The notes under the pieces: generated by a model
What the model saw: the letters and a program-made list of their open reading frames with translations, nothing else
Told to the model about the DNA's origin: nothing
The model's database searches: none
Program-made: the position numbers and the translations under genes
Shown here: positions 39,873 through 48,578 of the stretch, one piece after another
How positions within the stretch are numbered: the stretch's first letter is position 1
Layout of the letters: every line of letters begins with the position of its first letter
NCBI RefSeq assembly: GCF_013408415.1
Contig: NZ_JACCAA010000001.1
Coordinates: 682,001 to 746,000 of the forward strand
DNA length: 64,000 bases
Direction of reading: 5' to 3'
Source: Nocardioides daedukensis
GTDB taxonomy: Bacteria > Actinomycetota > Actinomycetes > Propionibacteriales > Nocardioidaceae

Positions 39873-40690
39873 CAGCCAGCCACCCTGAATCCCGGATCGT
39901 TGCCCCAGAAGACCAGGGTCAGGATCATGTCCATCACCACGACGGACACGATGCTGGCGCGGATCGCCCGGCCCGTTGCCTCGCCCACGCCCTGGGGACC
40001 GCTGGAGGCGCGGAACCCGAACCAGCAGTGGATCAGGGAGACCATCAGCGCGAAGATCAGGATCTTCACGATGGACAGGAACACGTCGCGGGCGTCGATG
40101 AAGGAATAGAAGTAGTGCTCGTAGGTCCCTCGCGACTGGTTGAAGATGAGCACCACCGAGGCCTCGGAGGCGGCGTAGGCACCCAGCAGGCCGATCAGGT
40201 AGAGCGGCAGGATCGCGAACATGCACGCCAGCACGCGGGTGGTGACCAGGTAGCGCATCGGTTCGACGGCCATCACCTCGAGCGCGTCGATCTCCTCCGA
40301 GATCCGCATCGAGCCGATCTGCGCCGTGAACCGGCAGCCCACCTGGCCGCCGAGTGCGAGCGCTGCGACCAACGGGGCCAGCTCACGGGTGTTCACCCCG
40401 GCCGAGACGAAGCCGGTGAGCGGGGCCAGGCCCATGATCTCGAGGCCGTTGAAGCCCTCGATGCCCAACGACGTCCCCGCCGACAACGAGAGCAGCACCA
40501 TCACGCCGACGGTGCCGCCGCCGACCAGCAGGGCACCCGATCCCCAGCTGATGTCGGCCAGCTGGCGCAGGACTTCCTTGTAGTAGCGCTGCAGCGTGAA
40601 GCGGGTGCCTCGGAAGGTCGTCCAGCAGAACCAGGCGAAGTCCGCGAACCGGGTGAGGGCGTCCTGGACGCCTGCCGTTGCCTTTGCCAT
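39872..40690 (-). CDS. yrbEB: YrbE/MlaE-type permease, second subunit
   Basis: A 272-residue integral membrane permease that pairs with YrbEA under the Mce proteins. About six membrane helices are visible. The conserved loop GGQVGCRFTAQIGSMRISEEIDALEVM contains the EQ/coupling-type cytoplasmic helix. It lies 4 bp downstream of yrbEA. ATP hydrolysis must come from an MceG ATPase encoded elsewhere. Confidence 0.9.
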   Translation of the reverse strand: MAKATAGVQDALTRFADFAWFCWTTFRGTRFTLQRYYKEVLRQLADISWGSGALLVGGGTVGVMVLLSLSAGTSLGIEGFNGLEIMGLAPLTGFVSAGVNTRELAPLVAALALGGQVGCRFTAQIGSMRISEEIDALEVMAVEPMRYLVTTRVLACMFAILPLYLIGLLGAYAASEASVVLIFNQSRGTYEHYFYSFIDARDVFLSIVKILIFALMVSLIHCWFGFRASSGPQGVGEATGRAIRASIVSVVVMDMILTLVFWGNDPGFRVAG

Positions 40691-40694
40691 CGCC

Positions 40695-41540
40695 CTACGC
40701 GATCCGGGCCGGGGCGAGCATCACGTAGGCCTGGGTCAGGCCGACGTTGACGATGGCGAGTGCGACGACGCTGATCACCACGGCCTCGTTCACGGCGTCG
40801 GCCACACCCTTGGCGCCGCCGGTCGCGGTGAGGCCCTTGTGGCAGGCCACGATCGTGGCGATGAAGCCGAAGATGAGCGCCTTGAAGCTGGCCAGGAACA
40901 GGTCCGTGGGCTGCGCGAAGGAGACGAAGGCGGCGATGTAGGTCCCCGAGCTCACCTGGCCTCCCCCGACGTTGAGGACGTAGCCGGTGATGATCGAGGT
41001 CGAGGCCACGATGATGTTCAGGAAGAACGCGACGACGAGCGCTGCCAGCACCCGGGGGGCGACGAGTCGCTGGACCGGGTTGATCCCCATCACCTTCAGG
41101 GCGTCGACCTCCTCGCGGATGGTTCGCGCGCCCAGGTCGGAGGTGATGGCTGCGCCGACTGCCCCGGCGATCATGATCGAGGTGACCAGGGGCGCGCCCT
41201 GGCGCAGTACACCGATGCCGTTGACCGCACCGGCGAACGACGAGGCGCCGATCTGTGCGGCTACGCCACCGACCTGGATCGACACAATGATGCCGAACGG
41301 GATCGCGACCAGGATCGTCGGCAGGACGGAGACCCGGCTCATGAACCACGCCTGGAGCAGGAACTCCGACCAGGAGAACCTGCCACGGATGATGTCGGTG
41401 AATCCCGAGGCGATCGATTCGCAGGCGAGCACGATCATCGCACCGGCGGTCTCGATGCCCGTACGGATCCGGCCGCCGAGGTCGGTCATCACCCGCGCCG
41501 GCAGCGACGCCGTCACGCCGCCCCCACCCTGCGTCCTCAT
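40695..41540 (-). CDS. yrbEA: YrbE/MlaE-type permease, first subunit
   Basis: A 281-residue permease, first gene of the mce operon. It has the MlaE family loop GAVGAAITSDLGARTIREEVDALKVMGINPVQRL and about six membrane helices. The start at 41540 (MRTQGGGGVTASL) could be shortened to the GTG before TASL. The 111 bp upstream to the glycosylase stop hold no good KstR box; GTAACTT occurs there and weakly recalls the TetR-associated motif. Confidence 0.9.
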   Translation of the reverse strand: MRTQGGGGVTASLPARVMTDLGGRIRTGIETAGAMIVLACESIASGFTDIIRGRFSWSEFLLQAWFMSRVSVLPTILVAIPFGIIVSIQVGGVAAQIGASSFAGAVNGIGVLRQGAPLVTSIMIAGAVGAAITSDLGARTIREEVDALKVMGINPVQRLVAPRVLAALVVAFFLNIIVASTSIITGYVLNVGGGQVSSGTYIAAFVSFAQPTDLFLASFKALIFGFIATIVACHKGLTATGGAKGVADAVNEAVVISVVALAIVNVGLTQAYVMLAPARIA

Positions 41541-41651
41541 CCGACCCCTGTCCGCTGCTGATGCCCTGCACTGCCCACAACGCCCGACAGTGACGCAAGT
41601 TACGAAGCGGCCGACACGCGAAGACCATTTGTATCATTGTTGGACATCTGC

Positions 41652-42563
41652 TCAACCAGGTAAATGACCGCGTGGCGACATTCTCGGCCCTCGACGGGGA
41701 CGATGGGCGCCCGCCAGCCCGAGCAGCCCCTGCACCCGGTAGCGATGTCCGGCCCACTCCCGCAGTAGGACGGCCAGGCCCGCGTCGTCGACCGGCTCCC
41801 CGGTCAGTGCCCAACCGATGTCGGCCGCGACGTGATAGTCGCCGAAGCTCACGGCATCGGGGTCCCCATGGGCGCGCACCCGTGTCTCGGCACTGGTCCA
41901 GACTCCGATCCCGGGCACCGAGCGCATCCGGCGATCGGCCTCGGGGTGCGGCAACCCCGTCAGTCGCTCGAGACTCCCGGCGACCCGCGCCGCCGCGACC
42001 ACTGCTCGCGAGCGCGCCGGATCGACGCGGAACCTGAGCCAGTCCCACGACGGTACGGCGACCAGCCGCTGCGGGTCGGGCTGCAGCCACAGGTCCGGAT
42101 GCGGACCAGGGGCCCGCGAGCCGTGGGCGCGCACCAGTCGCCGGAACCCCATGAAGGCCTCCTGACCGGTCACCTTCTGCTCAATGATCGCGGGCACCAG
42201 CGCCTCCATCACCAGGCCGGTGCGCCCGATCCGCCAGTGCGGGTGGCGCCTGCGCGCCTCGACCAGCAACGGGTGGCGCGGCTCGAACCCACTCCAGTCG
42301 TCCTCGGCACCCAGCATCTGGGGCAGCTGGTCCAGCACCCACTCGGCCCCCTCGCCCCAGGCCTCGGCGCACACCTCGCCCGAGGACGCGGTCTCCCAGA
42401 CCCGAAGGGCAGTCGGCCCGGTGGGCGCGCGGATGCCGCGCCAGTGCGCACCGGCATCGTCGACGCGGTAGGTCGGGTCGCCCGCTCCGCGCCGGGCGAC
42501 CGAGAGGATCTGCCGGGCCGGACACGGCCAGGCCGGCCGCCACCTGCGTTCCACTGCTTCCAT
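41652..42563 (-). CDS. DNA glycosylase of the HhH-GPD (AlkA-like) superfamily
   Basis: A 303-residue putative base-excision glycosylase for alkylated bases. The C-terminal half carries the helix-hairpin-helix (RRMRSVPGIGVWTSAETRVRA) and GDPDAVSFGDYHVAADIGWAL with a candidate catalytic Asp. The N-terminal part (VERRWRPAWPCPARQILS) resembles actinobacterial AlkA-like proteins. The ATG at 42563 was preferred to an upstream TTG. It diverges from the TetR gene, with the shared 11-bp motif between them. Confidence 0.83.
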   Translation of the reverse strand: MEAVERRWRPAWPCPARQILSVARRGAGDPTYRVDDAGAHWRGIRAPTGPTALRVWETASSGEVCAEAWGEGAEWVLDQLPQMLGAEDDWSGFEPRHPLLVEARRRHPHWRIGRTGLVMEALVPAIIEQKVTGQEAFMGFRRLVRAHGSRAPGPHPDLWLQPDPQRLVAVPSWDWLRFRVDPARSRAVVAAARVAGSLERLTGLPHPEADRRMRSVPGIGVWTSAETRVRAHGDPDAVSFGDYHVAADIGWALTGEPVDDAGLAVLLREWAGHRYRVQGLLGLAGAHRPRRGPRMSPRGHLPG

Positions 42564-42626
42564 GCCCTTCAGTCCAGTCCCGGGATCGAGCAATCACGTA
42601 ACACGTGTCAACACAGCGTGCCACAG

Positions 42627-42637
42627 TGAGTTACACC
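42627..42637. promoter_or_regulatory. Candidate TetR operator upstream of the TetR gene
   Basis: TGAGTTACACC lies 16 bp before the TetR start. The same 11 bases occur between fadA2 and fabG4 (44788-44798). A CGTAACACGTGTCAAC stretch lies just upstream and may extend the site. Confidence 0.5.
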
Positions 42638-42653
42638 AGCCTAGGATGAACCC

Positions 42654-43334
42654 ATGAGCACTGCGAAGCCGGACAAGAGACGGACAGCTGCCGCCACGCG
42701 CCGCCGACAGCGTGAGGCCGAGATCCTGGCAGCGACCCGGGCGCTCTTCGACGAGCGTGGCGTGCGGGACGTGCAGATCGACGAGATCGCCAAGTCGGTG
42801 GGCACGAACCGGGCCATCCTGTATCGGCACTTCTCCGGCAAGGAGGAGCTCTTCGCGCTCACCCTGGTCGGCTATCTCGACGAGCTGCGCGATGCGATGG
42901 CCAAGGTCGTCGCCGAGGGGAAGGGCCCCGAGGCGCAGCTGGCCAGCCTGGTGGAGACCTTCGTCGACTTCGGGATCGAGCACCCCGCCTTCGTGGACTG
43001 CGCCCAGACACTGATGCGCCGACCCGGCCCCGAGCTGCTCGACGAGATCTCCGAGTCCGCGCTCTTCCGGCTGGGCCGTGGCATCTCCTCGTGCCTGGTC
43101 CAGCTCAGCTCCACCCTCGACGAGGGTGTTGCGGCGGGCCTGTTCAAGGTCGACGACACGACCCTGCTGGCCAACTACATGTATTCCACCGGCTTCGGGG
43201 CGCTGCAGCTGGCCCGGGTCGGCATGGTGATCCAGGAGCTCGCCCCCGGCATCCCGACAATCGCCCCGCTCTCGGTGGCCCAGGTGCGTCGCTACCTCAT
43301 CGACACCAGCCTGGCCTTGGCCAAGGGAGCCTGA
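42654..43334 (+). CDS. TetR-family transcriptional regulator
   Basis: A 226-residue regulator. N-terminal helix-turn-helix at about residues 22-65 (ILAATRALFDERGVRDVQIDEIAKSVGTNRAILYRHFSGKEEL, given here only as landmarks ILAATRALF and AILYRHFSGK), followed by a helical ligand domain. It does not match KstR. It stands beside fadA2/fabG4-htdX, and the 11-bp motif in front of it reappears at their promoter, so it probably controls beta-oxidation genes and itself; the ligand may be an acyl-CoA. It ends before a perfect hairpin terminator. Confidence 0.85.
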   Translation: MSTAKPDKRRTAAATRRRQREAEILAATRALFDERGVRDVQIDEIAKSVGTNRAILYRHFSGKEELFALTLVGYLDELRDAMAKVVAEGKGPEAQLASLVETFVDFGIEHPAFVDCAQTLMRRPGPELLDEISESALFRLGRGISSCLVQLSSTLDEGVAAGLFKVDDTTLLANYMYSTGFGALQLARVGMVIQELAPGIPTIAPLSVAQVRRYLIDTSLALAKGA

Positions 43335-43352
43335 CTCCACGCTCACGAACGC

Positions 43353-43393
43353 CGAAGGGCGCCGGCATCCAATGAGGATGCCGGCGCCCTTCG
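43353..43393. terminator. Perfect 18-bp hairpin, bidirectional
   Basis: CGAAGGGCGCCGGCATCC (43353-43370), loop AATGA, exact complement 43376-43393. It sits between the converging TetR and fadA2 genes. Confidence 0.85.
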
Positions 43394-43410
43394 CCGTGTT
43401 CAGGTGGTGA

Positions 43411-44694
43411 TCACGGGCGTTCGAGGATCGCCACGACACCCTGGCCGCCAGCGGCGCAGATGGAGATCAGGCCCCGGCCGCTGCCCTTCTCCGCGAGGAG
43501 CTTGGCCAGGACCGGAACGATCCGGCCACCGGTGGCAGCGAACGGGTGAGCGGCCGCCAAGGACGAGCCGTTCACGTTCAGCTTGCTGCGGTCGATGGCA
43601 CCCAGCGGGGTGTCACGCCCGAGGCGCTGCTTGCAGAACACCGGGTCCTCCCATGCCTTCAGCGTCGAGAGGACCTGGGCGGCGAACGCCTCGTGGATCT
43701 CGTAGTAGTCGAAGTCCTGGAGGGTGAGCCCGGCCCGGTCGAGCATCTCGGAGACGGCGTACGCCGGGGCCATCAGCAGGCCCTCGTCACCACCGACGTA
43801 GTCGACGGCCGAGGTCTGGAACTCGGTCAGGTAGGCGAGCACGGGCAGACCGCGCTCCTTGGCCCACTCCTCCGAGGCGAGCAGCACCGCGGAGGCGCCG
43901 TCGCTGAGCGGGGTGGAGTTGCCGGCCGTCATCGTGGCGGCCTCGCCCTTGCCGAAGACCGGCTTGAGCTTGGCGAGCTTCTCCACGGTGGAGTCGGGCC
44001 GCAGGTGGCTGTCGCGCTCGACGCCGCGGAACGGCGTGACCAGATCGTCCATCCAGCCCTGCTCCCAGGCCCGGGCGAGGTTCTGGTGCGAGGTGGCCGC
44101 CAGTTCGTCCTGGGCCTCGCGGGTGATTCCCCACTCGAGTGCGGTGATCGCCTGGTGGTCACCCATCGACAGGCCGGTGCGCGGCTCGATGTTCGCCGGG
44201 GGAAGGATGCCGATGTCGCCGGGGCGAATGTTGAGCAGCTTGCGCAGCTTGCCCTTGGTGTCCTTCTCCTGGTTGACCTTGATCAGCTTCTTGCGGAGCT
44301 TCTCGCTGATCGCGATCGGGGCGTCCGAGGTGGTGTCGGAGCCACCGGCGATGGCGACGTCGATCTGGCCCAGGGCAATCAGGTTGCCGACGGTGATCAG
44401 CGCCTGGAGACCGGTACCGCAGGCAATCTGCATGTCCACGGCGGGAGTGCGCGGGCTCAGCTTGGAGCCCAGGACGACCTCGCGCACCAGGTTGAAGTCG
44501 CGGGAGTGCTTGACCACAGCGCCACCGGCAACCATGCCGAGCTGCTCACCCTCGAGCCCGAAGCGCTCGACGAGCCCGTCGACGGCCGCGGTCAGCATCT
44601 CTTGGTTGGAGGCGTCTGCATAGACCGTGTTCGAGCGGGCGAAGGGGATGCGATTGCCACCGATGATGGCAACGCGACGGGTCTCTGCCTGCAT
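43411..44694 (-). CDS. fadA2: Acetyl-CoA acyltransferase (thiolase), FadA2 type
   Basis: Cleaves 3-ketoacyl-CoA in beta-oxidation. The 427 residues contain the nucleophile loop MQIACGTGLQALIT, NSTPLSDGASAVLLAS, EIHEAFAAQVL, HPFAATGGRIV and the C-terminal CAAGGQGVVAIL. The setting (divergent from fabG4-htdX) matches M. tuberculosis Rv0243/Rv0242c/Rv0241c. The start at 44694 gives the common N-terminus. Likely involved in fatty-acid or sterol-derived acyl-CoA oxidation. Confidence 0.9.
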   Translation of the reverse strand: MQAETRRVAIIGGNRIPFARSNTVYADASNQEMLTAAVDGLVERFGLEGEQLGMVAGGAVVKHSRDFNLVREVVLGSKLSPRTPAVDMQIACGTGLQALITVGNLIALGQIDVAIAGGSDTTSDAPIAISEKLRKKLIKVNQEKDTKGKLRKLLNIRPGDIGILPPANIEPRTGLSMGDHQAITALEWGITREAQDELAATSHQNLARAWEQGWMDDLVTPFRGVERDSHLRPDSTVEKLAKLKPVFGKGEAATMTAGNSTPLSDGASAVLLASEEWAKERGLPVLAYLTEFQTSAVDYVGGDEGLLMAPAYAVSEMLDRAGLTLQDFDYYEIHEAFAAQVLSTLKAWEDPVFCKQRLGRDTPLGAIDRSKLNVNGSSLAAAHPFAATGGRIVPVLAKLLAEKGSGRGLISICAAGGQGVVAILERP

Positions 44695-44787
44695 GAGTCT
44701 CTCCTGTGTTGTTCGGGGGCTGCTTATCCTTGCCGCTGGTGCGCAGGGATGGAAACCATTGAGTCAGAGATCACGAAAAGTGGACTC

Positions 44788-44798
44788 TGAGTTACACC
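44788..44798. promoter_or_regulatory. Candidate TetR operator in the fadA2/fabG4 intergenic region
   Basis: TGAGTTACACC, identical to the site before the TetR gene, followed 3 bp later by a partial second copy (TAGTTACAT). It lies between divergent starts at 44694 and 44874. Confidence 0.5.
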
Positions 44799-44873
44799 TT
44801 TAGTTACATATCCTGCATGTGGCCTGACGACCAGGCCGAACCGACCCCCGACGTCGACAGGACGAGATCAACC

Positions 44874-46202
44874 ATGAGCGACCGCTACCAGTCCTTCACC
44901 AAGTCCCCGATCGGCAAGCTGCTGGTCAAGAACCTGGGCCTGCCCGACCCAGTGGAGCTCGACCGCTGGACGGAAGGCGCCCCACTCGTTGACGGCACCG
45001 TGATCACGGGTGGCGACGGCCGCCTCGCCCTCACAGAGGCCCTGGACCGGCTCGGTGTGGCGAACACCGACGAGAAGGCCGAGAGCGAGAAGTACAAGGG
45101 CCTGGTCTTCGACGCGACCGGCCTGAAGTCCTCTAGTGAGCTGATCGCCCTGCAGGAGTTCTTCACTCCCCTGCTGCGCAGCCTCAAGTCGTGCGCCCGC
45201 GTCGTTGTCCTCGGCACCCCGCCCGAGCTGGTCGAGGGCGGCGAGAGGGTTGCGCAGCGCGCCCTCGAGGGCTTCACCCGCTCGCTGGGCAAGGAGCTCG
45301 GCCGGGGTGCGACCTCGCAGCTGGTCTATGTGGCGCCCGGCGCCGAGCAGGCCGTCGACTCGACGCTCGCCTTCCTGCTTTCTCCCAAGTCGGCCTATGT
45401 CAGCGGCCAGGTCGTCCGGATCGGCACCCACGGCGAGAAGAAGGCAGTCAAGCTCAAGGACTGGGAGCGCCCGCTGGCCGGCAAGCTGGCCATCGTGACC
45501 GGCGCGAGCCGTGGAATCGGCGAGCAGATCGCCCGCGTCCTGCACCGCGACGGTGCGACGATCCTCGGCATCGACGTCCCGCAGGCCGCCAGCGAGCTGC
45601 AGTCGGTGATGAAGGAGCTGAACGGCGACAGCCTCACCCTCGACATCACCCACGACGACGCCCCGCAGCGCATCGCGCACCACGTCAAGGAGAACCACGG
45701 CGGTGTCGACATCGTCGTGCACAACGCGGGCATCACCCGCGACAAGAAGCTCGCCAACATGGCTGAGGACCGTTGGTCCTCGGTGATCTCGGTGAACCTC
45801 ACCGCTCCGGAGAAGATCACCCGCGAGCTCCTCGACCAAGGCGCGATCAACAAGAACGGGCGCATCATCGGTGTCGCCTCGATCGCCGGAATCGCTGGCA
45901 ACGTGGGCCAGACCAACTATGCGGCCTCCAAGGCCGGGGTCATCGGCTTCGTGGACTCCCTCGCCGACGAGCTCACCGACGGCATCACCATCAACGCCGT
46001 CGCACCCGGGTTCATCATCACCGCGATGACCGCCGCCGTGCCCTTCGCGACGCGCGAGGTCGGCCAGCGACTCAACGCGATGCAGCAGGGCGGGCTCCCG
46101 GTCGACGTCGCCGAGACGATCGCCTGGTATGCCAACCCGGCCTCGACCGCGGTCAACGGCAACGTGGTCCGGGTCTGCGGCCAGATGATGCTGGGTGCCT
46201 GA
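44874..46202 (+). CDS. fabG4: 3-oxoacyl reductase, FabG4 type
   Basis: A long short-chain dehydrogenase (442 residues) reducing or oxidising 3-oxoacyl thioesters. An N-terminal flavodoxin-like domain (about 1-195) precedes a standard SDR domain with the NAD(P) loop IVTGASRGIGEQIARVL, HNAGITRDK, and the YAASKAG catalytic Tyr/Lys. The start MSDRYQSFTKSPIG at 44874 is typical; an upstream in-frame ATG at 44817 overlaps the promoter. It is coupled to htdX, with 1 bp between stop and ATG. Confidence 0.9.
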   Translation: MSDRYQSFTKSPIGKLLVKNLGLPDPVELDRWTEGAPLVDGTVITGGDGRLALTEALDRLGVANTDEKAESEKYKGLVFDATGLKSSSELIALQEFFTPLLRSLKSCARVVVLGTPPELVEGGERVAQRALEGFTRSLGKELGRGATSQLVYVAPGAEQAVDSTLAFLLSPKSAYVSGQVVRIGTHGEKKAVKLKDWERPLAGKLAIVTGASRGIGEQIARVLHRDGATILGIDVPQAASELQSVMKELNGDSLTLDITHDDAPQRIAHHVKENHGGVDIVVHNAGITRDKKLANMAEDRWSSVISVNLTAPEKITRELLDQGAINKNGRIIGVASIAGIAGNVGQTNYAASKAGVIGFVDSLADELTDGITINAVAPGFIITAMTAAVPFATREVGQRLNAMQQGGLPVDVAETIAWYANPASTAVNGNVVRVCGQMMLGA

Positions 46203-46203
46203 G

Positions 46204-47091
46204 ATGACCGAACCTGCCGAGGTACGCACGCTGAGCGGCGCCGGGGGCGGCATCTCCACGATGCTCCGGGCTGCGCTGCCGACCCTGCCCGGCGTCAACC
46301 AGCTCCCCGGCGTCAAGAAGACCAGTCGCGACCTGCCCGATCTCGCGTTCCGGCGAGAGGGTGTCGTGGTGGAGCGCGACCACGTCAGCGCCTATGCCCG
46401 CGTCTGCGGCTTCCCGGTCAAGGACGTCGCACCGCTGCCCTATCTGCACATGGTGGCCTTCCCGCTGCACATGGCGATCATGTCGGACCAGTCGTTCCCG
46501 TTCCCGGCGATCGGCACGGTCCACCTGGAGAACCGGATCGTCCAGCACCGGCCGGTCCGCATCGGTGAGTCCGTCAGCGCGGTGGCGCAGGCTCGGAACC
46601 TTCGGGTCCACAGCAAGGGACGCGCCTTCGACATGGAGGTCTCGATCGAGGCCGACGGCGAGACCATCTGGGAGAGCACCTCGACCTACCTGCGGGTGGG
46701 CAAGGGCGACAAGGAGAACGGTGAGCGCGGCCTCGACCTGGCCGCGGTCACCTCCGGTGGCGCCACCTGGCGCCTGCCTGCGGACCTGGGTCGCAGATAT
46801 GCCGCCGTCTCCGGCGACAGCAACCCGATCCACCTCCACCCCCTGACGGCCAAGACCTTCGGCTTCCCGCGCCACATCGCCCACGGGATGTGGACCAAGG
46901 CCCGCGCGATCGCCGCGATCGAGAACCGACTGCCCGACGCGGTCTGCGTCGAGGCGGCGTTCAAGAAGCCGGTCTTCCTGCCAAGCTCGGTCACCTTCGG
47001 TGCACGGGCCACCGCGACCGGTTTCGACTTCGCGGTCAACAGCGCGAAGTCGAAGGCTCCACACCTGCTGGGTCGCGCACGCTCGCTCTGA
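46204..47091 (+). CDS. htdX: MaoC-family 3-hydroxyacyl dehydratase, HtdX type
   Basis: A 295-residue double-hot-dog dehydratase. The catalytic Asp/His motif is clear in VSGDSNPIHLHPLTAKTFG and FPRHIAHGMW. It partners FabG4 in the M. tuberculosis operon. A GTG at 46195 overlapping the fabG4 stop is an alternative start. Probably takes part in fatty-acid elongation or oxidation. Confidence 0.87.
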   Translation: MTEPAEVRTLSGAGGGISTMLRAALPTLPGVNQLPGVKKTSRDLPDLAFRREGVVVERDHVSAYARVCGFPVKDVAPLPYLHMVAFPLHMAIMSDQSFPFPAIGTVHLENRIVQHRPVRIGESVSAVAQARNLRVHSKGRAFDMEVSIEADGETIWESTSTYLRVGKGDKENGERGLDLAAVTSGGATWRLPADLGRRYAAVSGDSNPIHLHPLTAKTFGFPRHIAHGMWTKARAIAAIENRLPDAVCVEAAFKKPVFLPSSVTFGARATATGFDFAVNSAKSKAPHLLGRARSL

Positions 47092-47100
47092 ACACGGCAG

Positions 47101-47145
47101 CCCTGGGCACCACTGCTCTGGGCACAACCGCGCTGGGCACGACCA
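47101..47145. repeat. Short tandem repeat, three 15-bp units
   Basis: Three units around CTGGGCAC occur just after the htdX stop (47101, 47116, 47131). They would encode Ala-Leu-Gly-Thr-Thr repeats in another frame, but the frame is not a convincing gene. Confidence 0.6.
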
Positions 47146-47182
47146 AGGGGCGCCGCACATCTCTCGATGTGCGGCGCCCCTT
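47145..47182. terminator. Perfect 16-bp hairpin, bidirectional
   Basis: AAGGGGCGCCGCACAT at 47145-47160, loop CTCTCG, exact complement at 47167-47182. It lies between convergent htdX and the M23 peptidase gene. Confidence 0.85.
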
Positions 47183-47214
47183 TGCGTCGGTGAGCCAGCC
47201 GTTCGGCCAGCAGC

Positions 47215-48450
47215 TCAGCCCCGGTTCAGCCCGAAGATGGTCTTGACCGACCGGCGAGCATTCGTGGGTGCCGGTCCACCGTTGCGGAGGTTGAACTCTG
47301 CAGTGGCCTGGACCCAGACGCCGAGGTCCGTGCGTCCATCGGCCTCCCAGTCGCCGGTCACCGGCATGCTGTTGGCCGCACCGTGCTGGACCTGACCGAG
47401 CCAGACCATTCCCTCGTTGTCGACCTTGCGCAACGTGAAGGTGGCCGAGCGCCGGTCGAAGACCCCGACGTCGTCCTTGCCGTCGCCGTCCCAGTCGCCT
47501 GCCACCGGCAGGTCGTTGGAGTCACCGAGCTTGATGCTGGTGACCGCGCCGTTGGCAGCGCGCAGCCGGAACTCACCGGTGGAGGGCGTCCAGACCCCGA
47601 CCTCGTCCTTGCCGTCGCCGTCCCAGTCGCCAGCCACCGGCTTGTCGCCGATCTTGCCGAAGGTGATCTTGGTCGTTCCCTGCTTGTAGACATACGAGGT
47701 GAACGTGGACGTCGCGGGCGTGTAGACCCCGACATTGACCGTGCCGTCGCCGTCCCAGTCGCCCACCAGCGGATCGTCACTGGCCGTGCCATAACGACGT
47801 ACGGCCGGGTCCTTGCCGGGGCTGTAGATCAGGAACTCCGACTTGGTTGCCCTGCGATAGATCGTGATCCGGCTCTTGCCATAGCCATACCAGTCGGCAG
47901 CCAGGGGCACCTCGACACAGTTGGTCGAGACCTTGTTGGTGTTGAAGGTGAACTTCACCCCGGCGAAGTAGGGCTGCACCACCTTGCCGCTGGCGATCTG
48001 CTCATAGTGCAGGTGGTCACCCGAGGAGTTCCCCGTCGAACCGACGGTGCCCAGCAGGTCGGACTGCTCAACCGCCTGTCCGGCCACCACGGTCACCGAG
48101 GCCAGGTGCGCATAGCGGGTGCGCTCCTTGTTGCCGTGGTCGATGAGGACGAACTTGCCGTAGCCGCCCTTGTCCGTCTTCTGCGCGGTGATCACGGTCC
48201 CGGCGGCCGACGACACCACCGGCATCCCCTTGTCGGCGGTGCGGTTCCAGTCGATCGACAACGTGCTGGGCGAGTGCCCCGACCTGGTCGTGCCTCGCCA
48301 GTTCTGACCACACATGAACGGCATCTGGTACGCCGTCTGCGGGGCCGCTGCTGCAGCGCTCGACGCCTGTCCACCACCGGGCGCCACGAACGGCCAGGCG
48401 CCAACCATCAATCCAGCAGCCACAGCCGCCCACCACGTGCGCGCGCGCAT
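47215..48450 (-). CDS. Secreted M23 endopeptidase with FG-GAP/VCBS repeats
   Basis: A 411-residue exported cell-wall endopeptidase. The ATG at 48450 has a GGAGGGT site. A signal peptide (RARTWWAAVAAGLMVGAWPF) is followed by an M23 domain at about 45-150 with zinc ligands H in SGHSPSTLSIDWNR, D in the same stretch, and HLHYE. Four repeats with DWDGDGK/DWEADGR calcium-binding motifs follow, each ending near VGVW/VGVF. The repeats probably fold as a beta-propeller-like domain for wall or calcium binding. Two inverted repeats lie upstream. Confidence 0.85.
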   Translation of the reverse strand: MRARTWWAAVAAGLMVGAWPFVAPGGGQASSAAAAAPQTAYQMPFMCGQNWRGTTRSGHSPSTLSIDWNRTADKGMPVVSSAAGTVITAQKTDKGGYGKFVLIDHGNKERTRYAHLASVTVVAGQAVEQSDLLGTVGSTGNSSGDHLHYEQIASGKVVQPYFAGVKFTFNTNKVSTNCVEVPLAADWYGYGKSRITIYRRATKSEFLIYSPGKDPAVRRYGTASDDPLVGDWDGDGTVNVGVYTPATSTFTSYVYKQGTTKITFGKIGDKPVAGDWDGDGKDEVGVWTPSTGEFRLRAANGAVTSIKLGDSNDLPVAGDWDGDGKDDVGVFDRRSATFTLRKVDNEGMVWLGQVQHGAANSMPVTGDWEADGRTDLGVWVQATAEFNLRNGGPAPTNARRSVKTIFGLNRG

Positions 48451-48500
48451 GCAGACCCTCCACGTTTGTTTGGGGGGTTCGCACCCGCCGCGATGCGCAG

Positions 48501-48518
48501 TGGTCACATTGGTGACCA
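48501..48518. promoter_or_regulatory. Inverted repeat upstream of the M23 gene (site 1)
   Basis: TGGTCACATTGGTGACCA: 7-bp arms and a 4-bp spacer, perfect. It lies 51 bp upstream of the start. Possible operator or 5'-UTR hairpin. Confidence 0.5.
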
Positions 48519-48578
48519 CACGCAACTCCAGTCACAGGAGCAAACAAAGTGTGCAGCATCCGGCGTGTCTTGTCACGA

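Noticed and set aside
42564..42593. TTG start for the DNA glycosylase
   Set aside because: The ATG at 42563 fits the family's N-terminus better.
42654..43334. TetR gene as KstR
   Set aside because: The DNA-binding helix and overall sequence differ from KstR, and the local motif TGAGTTACACC is not a KstR box.
44817..44873. Upstream ATG for fabG4
   Set aside because: The added 19 residues are not family-like and would place the start just behind the candidate operator.
46890..47246. Coding frame through the 15-bp repeats after htdX
   Set aside because: It overlaps htdX in another frame and crosses the terminator hairpin; no family similarity.
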